Positions 55,599 through 64,000 of a stretch of DNA of 64,000 nt are shown in pieces (position 1 is the stretch's first letter; every line of letters starts with the position of its first letter). A program made the position numbers and the translations under genes. Below the pieces are notes generated by a model that worked only from the letters and a program-made list of their open reading frames with translations, was not told the DNA's origin and did not search any database. The stretch is from Photobacterium kishitanii (GTDB lineage: Bacteria > Pseudomonadota > Gammaproteobacteria > Enterobacterales > Vibrionaceae): contig NZ_PYON01000001.1 in NCBI RefSeq assembly GCF_003026355.1, positions 62,001 through 126,000 of the forward strand, read 5' to 3'.

Positions 55599-58493
55599 CT
55601 AATCTATCACCTTGTTAATTATCAGCCATTTAGACGTTAACGAAACTAAAGATGATTTCTCTATTGGTTTTACAATATAGTCGTCCATTATCTTATGTAT
55701 GTCAGAGGCAATTTGCTCTCCATATTCGCCTGATAAAGCTATGATTGGCAAAGTATTATCTATTTTTTTTATCTGTTTAGCTGCATCAATTCCATTCATT
55801 CCTGGCATATGAATATCCATAAAAATCAGATCGATATTATTTTTTTTGACTTGTTCTATTGCCTCATATCCTGATGCAGCTTGTATAACATTGACCCCTT
55901 CTTTAGATAGATATGCTTTCACTAATAATCTATTAGCGTGCATATCGTCAACAACTAGGACTGTTTTATCATTAAGGTTTCCTAGTGGGGCAAATTTTGC
56001 GTCATTGATTATAGCTTCTAGTGAACACTCAAAAGCTAATGCTCCGTTAAGTGTATCAATATAGCCTTGTGCATGTTTAGAAACAGAGACACGATCGTTA
56101 TTTAAATTTATTGAAGTACTATTAAAAATAAAAAGCGGTGTTATTTGAGCTAAATGACCATATTTTCCTTCACGTAGCATATTTATTTGATCGTAATGAG
56201 TAATGTATAGTCGATGATCTATTACTATAAAATTAAATGGGTGGTCTTTAAGACTTGTAAAACTCAGGTAGGGATCATTAGAGCATTCAATATCCATATT
56301 GAGCCCATTAAAATTCTCGGTAAGTTTTTTACTCAATCTAGGTGTACTTAAAATCAAACATGATTGACCTGATAAGTGTTGCTTAATTCTTGGGTTAGTT
56401 AGTTCGCCATTAGACTGAATATTGATTGCAGGGAAGGTGAGTGTGAACTCGGTGAATTCACCTAAAATAGAGCGGCAAGAGATTGAGCCACTAAATGATT
56501 CCATTACTTTCTGACAATAAGCTAAACCAAGACCATTACCTGAAATTTTCCCAAAAGAATAAAATTCATCAAATAAGTTTTCTAATTGCTCTTCTGTAAT
56601 TCCAGGCCCAGTGTCACGAACATGTATCTTATTCTGTTTAAGCCCTTTTTCAAATTTAATAGTGATATGGCTCTCAGGAAAAGAGTCAAAATAATAGGCC
56701 GCATTTTTTAATAAATTAAATAAAACAAAACTAAATAAGGTATCAGAACCATAAAAATAAAAATCATTTGTTGTCTCAAGATGAATACGTTTCTTATGCT
56801 CTTCACTATAAAGACTAAAGTCATTGAGTGCTTGTGAGGTAAGAGATGCTGCAGAATAATGTTGGAAAAATGAAGTACTAATAGAGGAGCCACGTAATTC
56901 ATCTAAAATAACATCGATAAATTGTGTACCTAATTGTAATGCTTTTTTGCCTTCAGATAATTCCTGATGAATTTTTTCAATCTCAATTGTCGCAAGTGAG
57001 TTTATTGATTTTTTATGGGCGCTTAAGAAGTCAGAATCAATTTTCTCAAAGTGATATTTGATTTTTGATAATGGGTTACGTATTTCATGCGCGATTGAAC
57101 CTGCCAAAACTTGAGATTTACGCACTTTTTCTTCTGTGTTTATAAAACGATTAGCTCTTTCAAAAAGCCTTTGTAGTCCCATTATTTCTTCACAAGAAAA
57201 TAATTCGTTGCTCATTTCTTTAGAGGTTATATAGAAATGAGTTATTTTTTTGTTCTCATCTAGTATAGGAACAACTAATGTTACATCCATTTTATGAAGT
57301 TGTTCTGAGACAAGGTGTAAGTGATTGTCTGCTGAGATATTATCATTTAACAACACATCTAGGTCTTGTTTTAATAGAATATTTCTTCCAGTCTTAAAGT
57401 AATCTCTCAGCAATTGGTTCTTATTTGACACTTGTAGAATAAGGCCATTATTAGAACAAATTACTGCATTCAGTCTTGAAATTCCCAAATCTGTTGAAAT
57501 TTTAAATTCACTTATTATTTTTGTGATATTTTCAACTGGATTTCCTTTCTTATGATAAATGATTTTATTTGAAATTAGGCGAACTAAACGTAATGTTCTA
57601 TTCCAAAAAAAGCCAGTAATTAATGTCCATAAAACCAAGAAAAATGGTGTTTCCTTTATGTGATATAATTCTAATAATATGACTGGAACTATATAAAATA
57701 TAATATTAATGAAAGAGCTTGATGTAATAAATATTATATATTTTAAAGAGTAGAATCTACTATTGAATAAGGCGTAGCCTATTAAAAAGACTTCTATTAC
57801 TGATAGGGCAGGAGGTAGCCAAGCCGCTGAGAAATTATGAAAAATCACTGCTGCTATGAAGTGAATTAAAAAGGTAGAGGAGATAAAAGCAATTATTCCT
57901 GTAATCATGTATTTTGCTTTTACTCTATTTATACAGGTATTATTTTTATGTAGGATTAATAAATTTATTATTGTTAACAAAAGTATTATTATTAACATTC
58001 CAAAGAAAATAAAACTTAACGCTCCAAAATTTATAGAAAATACCCCAATTGCCTTAATATCAATTGATATAATATTTATTTTAGGGATTATATTTGTAAG
58101 CAAGGTTATAATTATGCTTGTATATAATAGAAATTTTTGTGTATATGTGAGGCTAAAGTTTTCTTTTATTGATGTTATTCTACATGAAAACAAGTAAGCA
58201 AAAATGAAGGCTAATCCGGAGAAAATGTTCGCAGCCAGTGCTATGTTAACTGCAACCATATCGCTTCTTTCAATAAGAAGAGATGATTGAAAGTAGGCAT
58301 TGGATAAAATCCACAATGAAATAAAAGAAGTGTAAATGATATAAGGGAAATATATACGTTTATCATGAGAAAGTGATGGTTTGCTGTATAAAAAACGAGC
58401 AAAATATCCAGTCCATACGGCTATTACAGCAGAAATCGCGACCAAAAAGATCGCGATAATATTTGTTGTAACAGCTTGATATAAATCAGCCAT
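55599..58493 (-). CDS. ainR: LuxN/AinR-type quorum-sensing hybrid histidine kinase
   Basis: A 964-residue inner-membrane hybrid kinase matching LuxN/AinR. The N-terminal ~300 residues hold about nine transmembrane helices with LuxN-like motifs (WILSNAYFQSSLL, YLFSCR, AWLPPALSVIEVFLIGYAL, SRFYSLKY). Then come a linker, phospho-accepting H469 in SIAHEIRNPLSK, and an ATPase domain with NLLKNAAYYFDS, DTGPGI and GNGLGLAYCQ. Residues ~710-835 look like a degenerate receiver, and a standard receiver ends the protein with D893 and K942. It should detect the AHL made by AinS and feed LuxU/LuxO. ATG 58493 with AGGA 6 bases upstream is preferred over a TTG six codons earlier. It overlaps ainS by 8 bases. 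Confidence 0.88.
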   Translation of the reverse strand: MADLYQAVTTNIIAIFLVAISAVIAVWTGYFARFLYSKPSLSHDKRIYFPYIIYTSFISLWILSNAYFQSSLLIERSDMVAVNIALAANIFSGLAFIFAYLFSCRITSIKENFSLTYTQKFLLYTSIIITLLTNIIPKINIISIDIKAIGVFSINFGALSFIFFGMLIIILLLTIINLLILHKNNTCINRVKAKYMITGIIAFISSTFLIHFIAAVIFHNFSAAWLPPALSVIEVFLIGYALFNSRFYSLKYIIFITSSSFINIIFYIVPVILLELYHIKETPFFLVLWTLITGFFWNRTLRLVRLISNKIIYHKKGNPVENITKIISEFKISTDLGISRLNAVICSNNGLILQVSNKNQLLRDYFKTGRNILLKQDLDVLLNDNISADNHLHLVSEQLHKMDVTLVVPILDENKKITHFYITSKEMSNELFSCEEIMGLQRLFERANRFINTEEKVRKSQVLAGSIAHEIRNPLSKIKYHFEKIDSDFLSAHKKSINSLATIEIEKIHQELSEGKKALQLGTQFIDVILDELRGSSISTSFFQHYSAASLTSQALNDFSLYSEEHKKRIHLETTNDFYFYGSDTLFSFVLFNLLKNAAYYFDSFPESHITIKFEKGLKQNKIHVRDTGPGITEEQLENLFDEFYSFGKISGNGLGLAYCQKVMESFSGSISCRSILGEFTEFTLTFPAINIQSNGELTNPRIKQHLSGQSCLILSTPRLSKKLTENFNGLNMDIECSNDPYLSFTSLKDHPFNFIVIDHRLYITHYDQINMLREGKYGHLAQITPLFIFNSTSINLNNDRVSVSKHAQGYIDTLNGALAFECSLEAIINDAKFAPLGNLNDKTVLVVDDMHANRLLVKAYLSKEGVNVIQAASGYEAIEQVKKNNIDLIFMDIHMPGMNGIDAAKQIKKIDNTLPIIALSGEYGEQIASDIHKIMDDYIVKPIEKSSLVSLTSKWLIINKVID

Positions 58494-59757
58494 GAATTCC
58501 TGTTCTTTCAAGCTTACGCATAGTTATAATCCTTTTGTTGTAACTTCTGAAGTTACATTCCTTGAATATTTTACTCATAACCTCAGTTAGAACAATTCCC
58601 TGGTATGTTTTTAGTTTAGTTCCTTCAACGTGTTGGCTGCAAACGGAAATATATGGGCTTATTTCACAATTTTCAGAATTAACCGAATGATAAAAGCCTA
58701 ATATTGATGGTTGCTCTACAATGGTATAGGCGATCTTTAATCCTATATTATATAATTCTATGGTCAAATACTTAAGTGTTAAGAAAAGAATGAAATTCAG
58801 TTTCTTATTTTCCCCACTTATTGCCATTCTTATTATCTCGCATACAAGATCTTTATTCTTTACCGATTGTAGCATTTTCCTATCTAGATTTTTAATTCTT
58901 TTTTCTTGTGCCAAATAATTGACATCATCTTCATACATACCGCAATTATTTAATGTATTTAGATTCTCATTTGATAGCTCAATTGTCCAATTTTCTGTTT
59001 GAAAAAATGGTTGAAAAGTTAACCACTTGTGCTGATTATTCCCCCGTTGAATAAGAGCCGTCGATAATAACAATGGTAATTCGCCATTATTTTCTTGGTA
59101 TAGGATAAAGTGTTCACTGCTTAAAGACACATCTAAACAATAAAGCATTTCATACCAATGCTGTTGTTTGATAAATGTTTCTATGTTTATTAGTAGGTTA
59201 GCTGAAGATAGATCCAGTGCAACATTACTAAATGCTGTATGAAATAGTCGCGTATCATTTTCGATGTTACTAACAATTTCATATTTATAACTATCATCCT
59301 CATCACAGGTGTTTGAAAGCACAAAGTGTTCAACTTTATGGTTGTTTTGAGTTTTTGTAGCTTTTGACGTTATTTTATAACATTCATAAGTAGCCCAACA
59401 CTCAAGAATATTTTCAAAATATTTAGTTGCACACTTTTCAATGAGTCTAAATAGTGGCGGTAAACCAAATAATAAATTTTCACTTATATTTTTTTTAGCA
59501 ATATATGATGTTAATATTGTATATAAATTTCCTTTTAGAGGTCTTTTGGTGTGATTTTTTTCAATTTCTTTTATTCGGTATGAGACAATCTTTTGGAAAA
59601 TATCAATATTACCGCTTATTTCTATGTAAGTATCAATTGCGCATAAAAGTTCATTCTGATTATTTTTGTTTACGTTAACACTATTTTTTAATAAGGACTT
59701 TAGCTCAAGTTCTACGTGGGCGCTATCGTTTAAACTTTTTTCTTTAAGTAAGTACAT
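58486..59757 (-). CDS. ainS: Acyl-homoserine-lactone synthase, LuxM/AinS family
   Basis: A 423-residue cytoplasmic enzyme, slightly longer than LuxM or AinS (~395-400). These enzymes make an acyl- or hydroxyacyl-homoserine lactone from S-adenosylmethionine and an acyl donor and are unrelated to LuxI. Family-like segments: YTILTSYIAKKNISENLLFGLPPLFRLIE near 79-107, the C-terminal KKLNFILFLTLKYLTIELYN block (318-337), IVEQPSILGFYH and KTYQGIVLTEVMSKIF. The acyl chain made here cannot be predicted. Directly overlapping the LuxN-type kinase gene gives strong context. GAGG precedes the ATG. A LuxR/LitR-like site lies upstream. Confidence 0.85.
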   Translation of the reverse strand: MYLLKEKSLNDSAHVELELKSLLKNSVNVNKNNQNELLCAIDTYIEISGNIDIFQKIVSYRIKEIEKNHTKRPLKGNLYTILTSYIAKKNISENLLFGLPPLFRLIEKCATKYFENILECWATYECYKITSKATKTQNNHKVEHFVLSNTCDEDDSYKYEIVSNIENDTRLFHTAFSNVALDLSSANLLINIETFIKQQHWYEMLYCLDVSLSSEHFILYQENNGELPLLLSTALIQRGNNQHKWLTFQPFFQTENWTIELSNENLNTLNNCGMYEDDVNYLAQEKRIKNLDRKMLQSVKNKDLVCEIIRMAISGENKKLNFILFLTLKYLTIELYNIGLKIAYTIVEQPSILGFYHSVNSENCEISPYISVCSQHVEGTKLKTYQGIVLTEVMSKIFKECNFRSYNKRIITMRKLERTGIHG

Positions 59758-59875
59758 TTTCTTAACCTCGACTAATAAAATATCTAGTTAAGTGTACTTA
59801 TATGCATTGTTTCTTATAATTGTAATTTTGTAAAAAAAATTTTTTTAGTTTAATGTTCCAAGTATACGTGTTTAG

Positions 59876-59895
59876 TGATGAATTTATATTTATCA
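59876..59895. promoter_or_regulatory. Candidate LitR/LuxR-type master regulator site upstream of ainS
   Basis: TGATGAAT-TTAT-ATTTATCA is an inverted repeat resembling the LuxR/HapR/LitR core TGATAAATTTATCA, about 119 bases from the ainS start. Its half-sites are set a few bases wider apart than in the consensus. Confidence 0.4.
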
Positions 59896-59928
59896 GACTA
59901 TCTTTTATATATAGAGATTCTGAAGCAA

Positions 59929-60545
59929 CTAATCACATAGGATTCCCATTGTTAAATATCCTACAGATAAGCCCCATGTAGTTACGCTAAACCCTGCAAT
60001 TAAGTATGTTATTAACCACCAAAAATGGGTTAGTGAAAAGCGAGCAGAAAAAAAGGAGCGCTATCATTTTCAGAGCAAGCTCAGTAATTAATAATCCTGC
60101 TGATGTTTAAATGCAAGACATACCAACTCCCATAGCGAATCAGACTATAGCTATTGCAGTTTGTGCTTCGTTACCGTTCAGAATCTTATGCACATAAACC
60201 ACGGTATTAACTAATACCACCGCTGATGCACTCGCCGCTGATAGGTAAGCAAACCACAATGATTTAAGAGAGGGATGGTTTAAGTAATTCTTAATGTTTC
60301 CTAATACTGATGAAATATTAACAGTGTCAGAGCGATCGATTATGACTTTAGAAGCTTACACGTAAATATTGATACAGCAGAAACAATAAATGTTATTGCA
60401 TCAAATATAAATAAAGACCAACAATTAAAAAAAGAGCGGTAAGAAGTGGGCTCAACAACTGCTATAAATCATAAGCCATTCTGTTGTGTATTGATGCTTG
60501 AGCGGCAAAATCGTTGGGAGCGTCGATTGAAATAGTGGTGTATAA
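59929..60545 (-). pseudogene. Decayed MFS transporter remnant
   Basis: Read on the minus strand, three frames in turn give MFS-like protein: first SIDAPNDFAAQASIHNRMAY followed by an in-frame TAG, QLLSPLLTALFLIVGLYL, then after a frameshift WSLFIFDAITFIVSAVSIF, then NYLNHPSLKSLWFAYLSAAS and AVVLVNTVVYVHKILNG, a TGA, FAMGVGMSCI, a TAA, and finally WWLITYLIAGFSVTTWGLSVG. At least three stops and several frameshifts interrupt it, and the N-terminal part of the transporter is missing. It is a drug/sugar-type efflux remnant that now forms the DNA between ainS and the next gene. Confidence 0.75.
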
Positions 60546-60568
60546 GAAAAAAGATTAAAACATTATTC

Positions 60569-60605
60569 AAACTAAGGTACGGAATAAATAGCTGCACCTT
60601 AGTTT
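60569..60605 (-). terminator. Probable terminator of the 81-residue protein gene
   Basis: AAACTAAGGT / ACCTTAGTTT stem with a 17-base loop, 21 bases past the stop; the T tail is short. Confidence 0.6.
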
Positions 60606-60626
60606 GGATACTTAAAAACGAATTGC

Positions 60627-60872
60627 TTACTCGTGATCTGTACCTTTAAGCATTTCGTTTAGCTTTTTCAAAATAGTATGAACGGCGTGTCCTTTTGTCA
60701 CTTCACCACCTTGCTCAACGTCAATTTTCTGCTTGCCGTATAAGCCTGTTTCTTCTTCAGCGATATGAAGCCAGTCTGGATGCCAGTAAAAAGATTGACC
60801 GCCATCTGTGATCCAATTATGTACACCACAGTTCTCACCACGGTAGTTAAGATCTTTAGCTTGGTAAGCCAT
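60627..60872 (-). CDS. Small conserved-looking hypothetical protein
   Basis: An 81-residue soluble protein rich in Trp, His, Gly and acidic residues: NYRGENCGVHNWITDGGQSFYWHPDWLHIAEEE, then a charged helix TKGHAVHTILKKLNEML. No family is recognised. An excellent AAAGGATAAATT-ATG ribosome-binding arrangement and a terminator-like hairpin behind it support a real gene. The single cysteine and several histidines could bind a metal, but no motif is clear. Confidence 0.65.
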   Translation of the reverse strand: MAYQAKDLNYRGENCGVHNWITDGGQSFYWHPDWLHIAEEETGLYGKQKIDVEQGGEVTKGHAVHTILKKLNEMLKGTDHE

Positions 60873-61036
60873 AATTTATCCTTTGTTTTATAGTTAGTTA
60901 TTTCAGAACAATATAGAAAATCAGAACACTAAACCGTGATCTAAGTATAATATTTATCGTGTATGTAACCAATTATTAATGCGTAGTGTGATATATACTT
61001 TCTGGAACTGTCTTGTCGCAGATTTACAGTTCCACT

Positions 61037-61279
61037 ATGCCTACTGATGAAATCCACACCATTTTAAAATATGTTCAGCAAGTGCCTGATTGTGACATTG
61101 TGTTGTGCGGTAAAACTCAGCTTATACTGAAGCCACCAGCGAACGAGCTCTTAACGAAATTCGTAAATATTATAATAACTGGTGATACTCACCAAGTTGT
61201 TGTTAGTGCAAAGATTTGGCTTGATTTAATGCATAAGACAGCATCAAAAGGCACCGCGATAAGGCATTTACAAAAATAA
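61037..61279 (+). CDS. Small hypothetical protein
   Basis: An 80-residue protein (88 if the TTG at 61013 is used, which has GGAA a few bases ahead). Composition is ordinary for a folded protein: EIHTILKYVQQVPDCDIVLCGKTQLILKPP, then IIITGDTHQVVVSAKIWLDLMH. No known domain is recognised. It is divergent from the 81-residue gene with only ~160 bases between. Without a strong ribosome-binding site, its reality is moderately supported. Confidence 0.45.
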   Translation: MPTDEIHTILKYVQQVPDCDIVLCGKTQLILKPPANELLTKFVNIIITGDTHQVVVSAKIWLDLMHKTASKGTAIRHLQK

Positions 61280-61496
61280 TTTGGTTTTACGTTCAAAGAA
61301 AGTATGAGTTTTGGTGACTTTTGCGTACCATTCGATGGGATCGGTATAATCTCTGCTAACCTTAAGCCTATTTTTATTGGGCTCTCTAATACAAATAGCG
61401 CATTAAAATGATTGTCATAAAAAGGTGCGAGACGCGTTTCACTAAATTATGACGCCTAATGACTGAGTGAGGATCACTTTAAAATATGAATAATAA

Positions 61497-61540
61497 AGCC
61501 ATAGTGAGTTATGTCTGGCTGTTGTAAAAACACTATGGCT
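61497..61540 (-). terminator. Probable terminator of the M32 carboxypeptidase gene
   Basis: AGCCATAGTG / CACTATGGCT, a 10-bp perfect stem with a 24-base loop, followed on the minus strand by TTTATTATT. Confidence 0.65.
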
Positions 61541-61551
61541 AATATCGAAAC

Positions 61552-63033
61552 TTACTGGTTATAACGTTCCATTAAATGTTCTTTAAAGAAACGAGGATTT
61601 AATGTATCACCCGTCGCTTGTTTAACTAATTCATCCGTTGAAAGCGTACATCCTTTTGACCAGATATTCGTTTCAAGCCATGCGAAAATAGGTGATAAAT
61701 CTCCTGATGTGATTGCAGCTTCAACATCGACTACTTTCTTCATCGCAGCCATAAACTGCGCAGCATACATTGCACCTAAAGTATAGCTAGGGAAATAGCC
61801 AAAGCTACCGTCGGTCCAGTGAATATCTTGCATGCAACCATCTTTAAAATTACCCAATGTCGATAGGCCAAGATATTGAGTCATTTTTTGATCCCAAATA
61901 ATCGGAATATCATCAACCTCAATATTACCCTCAATCAAATCACGTTCTATTTCATAACGTAAAATAACATGCGCAGGGTAGGTGACTTCATCCGCATCAA
62001 CACGAATAAAACCCGGTTTAACTCGCGTATTCATTAGGTACAGGTTCTCAACAGATAATGAACTATCTTTTGAATTAAAAGCCTGTTGAATCATAGGCGC
62101 TAATAAACGACTAAATGACGAACTACGCGATAATTGCATTTCACAAAATAAACTTTGTGATTCGTGTATCCCCATTGAGCGTGCCTCACCAACAGGTAGA
62201 TCACGCCATTGTTTAGGTAAACCTTGTTCATAACGCGCATGACCTGTTTCATGGATAACGCCCATGAGTGCAGACGTGAAATCACTTTCATCATAGCGGG
62301 TAGTAATACGTACATCCGTTGGTACGCCACCACAAAATGGATGAGTACTGATATCTAATCGACCATGTTCAAAATCAAAGCCGAGTAATTTCATCGCTTC
62401 AAGGCTTAGCGCTTGTTGTTGTTCGATAGAAAACGGAGCTGATAGTGGTAATACGGCGTCACTCGTCTGTTTAGCTTCTACTTGTTGGATTAATTGAGGT
62501 AGCCATGATTTTACATCTGCAAAAATACCGTCTAATACAGCAGATGTCATACCTGGCTCATAAATATCTAATAATGCATCATAGCGACTTAATCCCGTCG
62601 CTTGTGCACGAATAGATGCTTCTTTACGGGCTAATTCAACAACAGGTTTCAAATTAGCTTTAAAACCTTCCCAATCATTCTCTTTACGTTGTGAACGCCA
62701 AGCATGTTCACATTGAGAACCTGTAAGTGATTGTTGCTCTACAAGATCTGCGGGTAAAATATTTTGCATCGTCCATTGACGTTTAAGAGCTAAAAGACTA
62801 ATACGTTGCTCTGGTGTGAGATCTTCTGTCTCTGCTTTTGTAAACCAATCTTCTAGGTAATCGGCAGTTGCTAGTTCATGAGAAATAACGGCAAGTTCAG
62901 CCATTGCTTCTGAGCGCGCTTGTGCACCACCATTAGGCATGATTGCAGCCTGATCCCAACCGCAAATAGCATTGAGATGCCCAAGGCGAGAAAGTTTTTT
63001 AGCATGACGTTCTAATTTATTGTAATAGTTCAT
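61552..63033 (-). CDS. M32-family metallocarboxypeptidase
   Basis: A 493-residue cytosolic enzyme of the thermostable carboxypeptidase Taq family, removing C-terminal residues from peptides. The zinc site HETGH is at 261-265 (GVIHETGHARYEQG), with the third ligand in MGIHESQSLFCE soon after. The N-terminal NAICGWDQAAIMPNGGAQARSEAM and the RVDADEVTYPAHVILRYEIE block are typical. Length fits the family. It is monocistronic and divergent from dacA. Confidence 0.93.
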   Translation of the reverse strand: MNYYNKLERHAKKLSRLGHLNAICGWDQAAIMPNGGAQARSEAMAELAVISHELATADYLEDWFTKAETEDLTPEQRISLLALKRQWTMQNILPADLVEQQSLTGSQCEHAWRSQRKENDWEGFKANLKPVVELARKEASIRAQATGLSRYDALLDIYEPGMTSAVLDGIFADVKSWLPQLIQQVEAKQTSDAVLPLSAPFSIEQQQALSLEAMKLLGFDFEHGRLDISTHPFCGGVPTDVRITTRYDESDFTSALMGVIHETGHARYEQGLPKQWRDLPVGEARSMGIHESQSLFCEMQLSRSSSFSRLLAPMIQQAFNSKDSSLSVENLYLMNTRVKPGFIRVDADEVTYPAHVILRYEIERDLIEGNIEVDDIPIIWDQKMTQYLGLSTLGNFKDGCMQDIHWTDGSFGYFPSYTLGAMYAAQFMAAMKKVVDVEAAITSGDLSPIFAWLETNIWSKGCTLSTDELVKQATGDTLNPRFFKEHLMERYNQ

Positions 63034-63381
63034 ACTTGTTCCTAATTGATAAACAGCAATAAAATAAATTTAACCCAACTTTTCACTATTTAATAGAAAT
63101 ACTCTATGTGTCGAGTAATAAAAATGCGAACATAGCAGTAATTATTAATTTAAAATGAAAATAAGCAGTAATTAATTGCTATTAATGATTTATATTTAGC
63201 GCTATTAACGTTATAAATGTAATTAGTAATAGCAATTAGTAAGACAATGTTACGAAGTCCTGTTTTATTATATTTTTTCGCTATACTGGCAATCATATAA
63301 ATACCTATTAGGTTATTATCTGCAAGTCCTCAATAGCTATGTAGATTGATATTATCGTTTTTTAAAGGAATTTTGCCTCAC
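63034..63381. other. 348-bp divergent region between the carboxypeptidase gene and dacA
   Basis: Very AT-rich. It must hold the promoters of both genes; a TATACT at about 63282 could be a -10 box for dacA, without a clear -35. No gene or repeat was found. Confidence 0.4.
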
Positions 63382-64000
63382 ATGGAAAAGACGACTCGGT
63401 TTTTCTCTCTGGTTGGTGCTACAGCGCTTTACTCTTTATCATTTTCAGCGTCTGCAGCTATGCCGACGGTAGTGCCTGATGCACCAACGTTAAGTGCTAA
63501 AGGCTATGTATTGATGGATTACAATACAGGTAAGGTTCTCGTAGAAAAAGATGCTAACGTTAGACTAAATCCAGCTAGCTTGACGAAATTAATGACAAGT
63601 TATGTCGCTGGTCAAGAAATGAAGCAGGGTAACATCAGCGATAAAGATCGTGTTGTTATTAGCCGTAATGCTTGGGCTAAAAATTTCCCTGATTCTTCAA
63701 AAATGTTCATTGAAGTAGGTAGTGAAGTACCTCTAATGGATCTATTCCGTGGCTTGATTGTTCAGTCAGGTAACGATGCGAGTGTCGCAATAGCAGAACA
63801 TGTTGCTGGCTCTGAGCAATCTTTCGTGAGTTTAATGAACTCATGGGCGAAAAAGCTAGGTATGAATAATTCTCATTTTGCTAACCCGCATGGTTTAGAT
63901 CATGGAGACTTATATACAACGCCTTATGATATAGCGCTACTTGGTCAAGCTCTTATCCGTGATTTACCTACAATTTACCCGTTGTACAGTGAAAAATCAT
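63382..64000 (+). CDS. dacA: D-alanyl-D-alanine carboxypeptidase DacA (PBP5-type), 3' truncated
   Basis: The first ~206 residues of a periplasmic low-molecular-weight PBP; the window ends inside the gene. A signal peptide ends near ASAA, and the S11 motifs are visible: SLTK with the catalytic serine (PASLTKLMTSYVAG) and SGND (IVQSGNDASVAIAEH). The KTG motif and the C-terminal membrane anchor lie beyond the window. It trims terminal D-alanine from peptidoglycan pentapeptides. AAAGGA precedes the ATG by about 12 bases, rather far. It differs from the PBP7 gene at 34 kb. Confidence 0.92.
   Translation, partial: MEKTTRFFSLVGATALYSLSFSASAAMPTVVPDAPTLSAKGYVLMDYNTGKVLVEKDANVRLNPASLTKLMTSYVAGQEMKQGNISDKDRVVISRNAWAKNFPDSSKMFIEVGSEVPLMDLFRGLIVQSGNDASVAIAEHVAGSEQSFVSLMNSWAKKLGMNNSHFANPHGLDHGDLYTTPYDIALLGQALIRDLPTIYPLYSEKS

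Noticed and set aside
57907-58197. 96-codon hydrophobic frame opposite the AinR membrane domain
   Set aside because: Hydrophobicity reflects the complementary strand of transmembrane codons; no ribosome-binding site.

Overview
The window looks like a chromosomal segment of a marine gammaproteobacterium of the family Vibrionaceae, most likely Photobacterium or a close relative. The basis is protein-level resemblance remembered from Vibrionaceae (HrpA, Gsk, DUF3581, YiiM, NagE without a IIA domain, the formate dehydrogenase island, tandem PotD proteins, a LuxM/AinS-LuxN/AinR pair), together with AT-rich intergenic DNA and many short U-tailed terminators. No rRNA, tRNA, IS element, prophage or CRISPR array was seen. 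Genus is an inference.

Layout. 1-9.5 kb: the 3' part of hrpA, an APC amino-acid permease, then an AT-rich cluster of five envelope genes (three lipoproteins, an exported MltC-like lytic transglycosylase and a membrane-anchored protein) that I read as a possible envelope assembly related to the flagellar H/T-ring proteins FlgO/FlgP/FlgT. 9.5-23 kb: mostly housekeeping and single genes: gsk, a DUF2786 protein, an outer-membrane barrel, yiiM, a small lipoprotein, a zinc-ribbon-like protein, a copper pair (CopG-like plus a Cys/His-rich protein), an HTH protein, pgpB, nagE, an OmpR-type two-component system and a DUF3581 protein.

23-46.4 kb is a tungsten/molybdenum and formate dehydrogenase island: tupABC-mobA-mobB/moeA (tungstate uptake and cofactor maturation), a divergent NtrC-type two-component system, fdhD with an HTH/PBP-like regulator, DUF3305 and DUF3306 proteins, a polyferredoxin, a TorD-like chaperone, a small Tat protein, and the fdhA-fdhB-cytochrome b structural genes. 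A C45-type hydrolase, a 33-residue membrane peptide and pbpG sit inside it. Four sequences matching the sigma-54 -24/-12 consensus precede tupA, fdhD, the DUF3305 gene and the polyferredoxin gene. Palindromes of the form GAGACA-N3-TGTC lie at enhancer distance from two of them. Together they suggest that one sigma-54 activator coordinates tungsten supply with enzyme synthesis.

46.4-55.5 kb: cobB sirtuin, a spermidine/putrescine importer (potABC plus two potD copies), an unassigned membrane protein and pepT. 55.6-60.6 kb: a quorum-sensing locus, ainS (AHL synthase of the LuxM/AinS family) overlapping ainR (LuxN-type hybrid kinase with what looks like an extra degenerate receiver), followed upstream by a decayed MFS transporter pseudogene. 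60.6-64 kb: two small hypothetical proteins, an M32 carboxypeptidase and the 5' part of dacA, cut by the window end.
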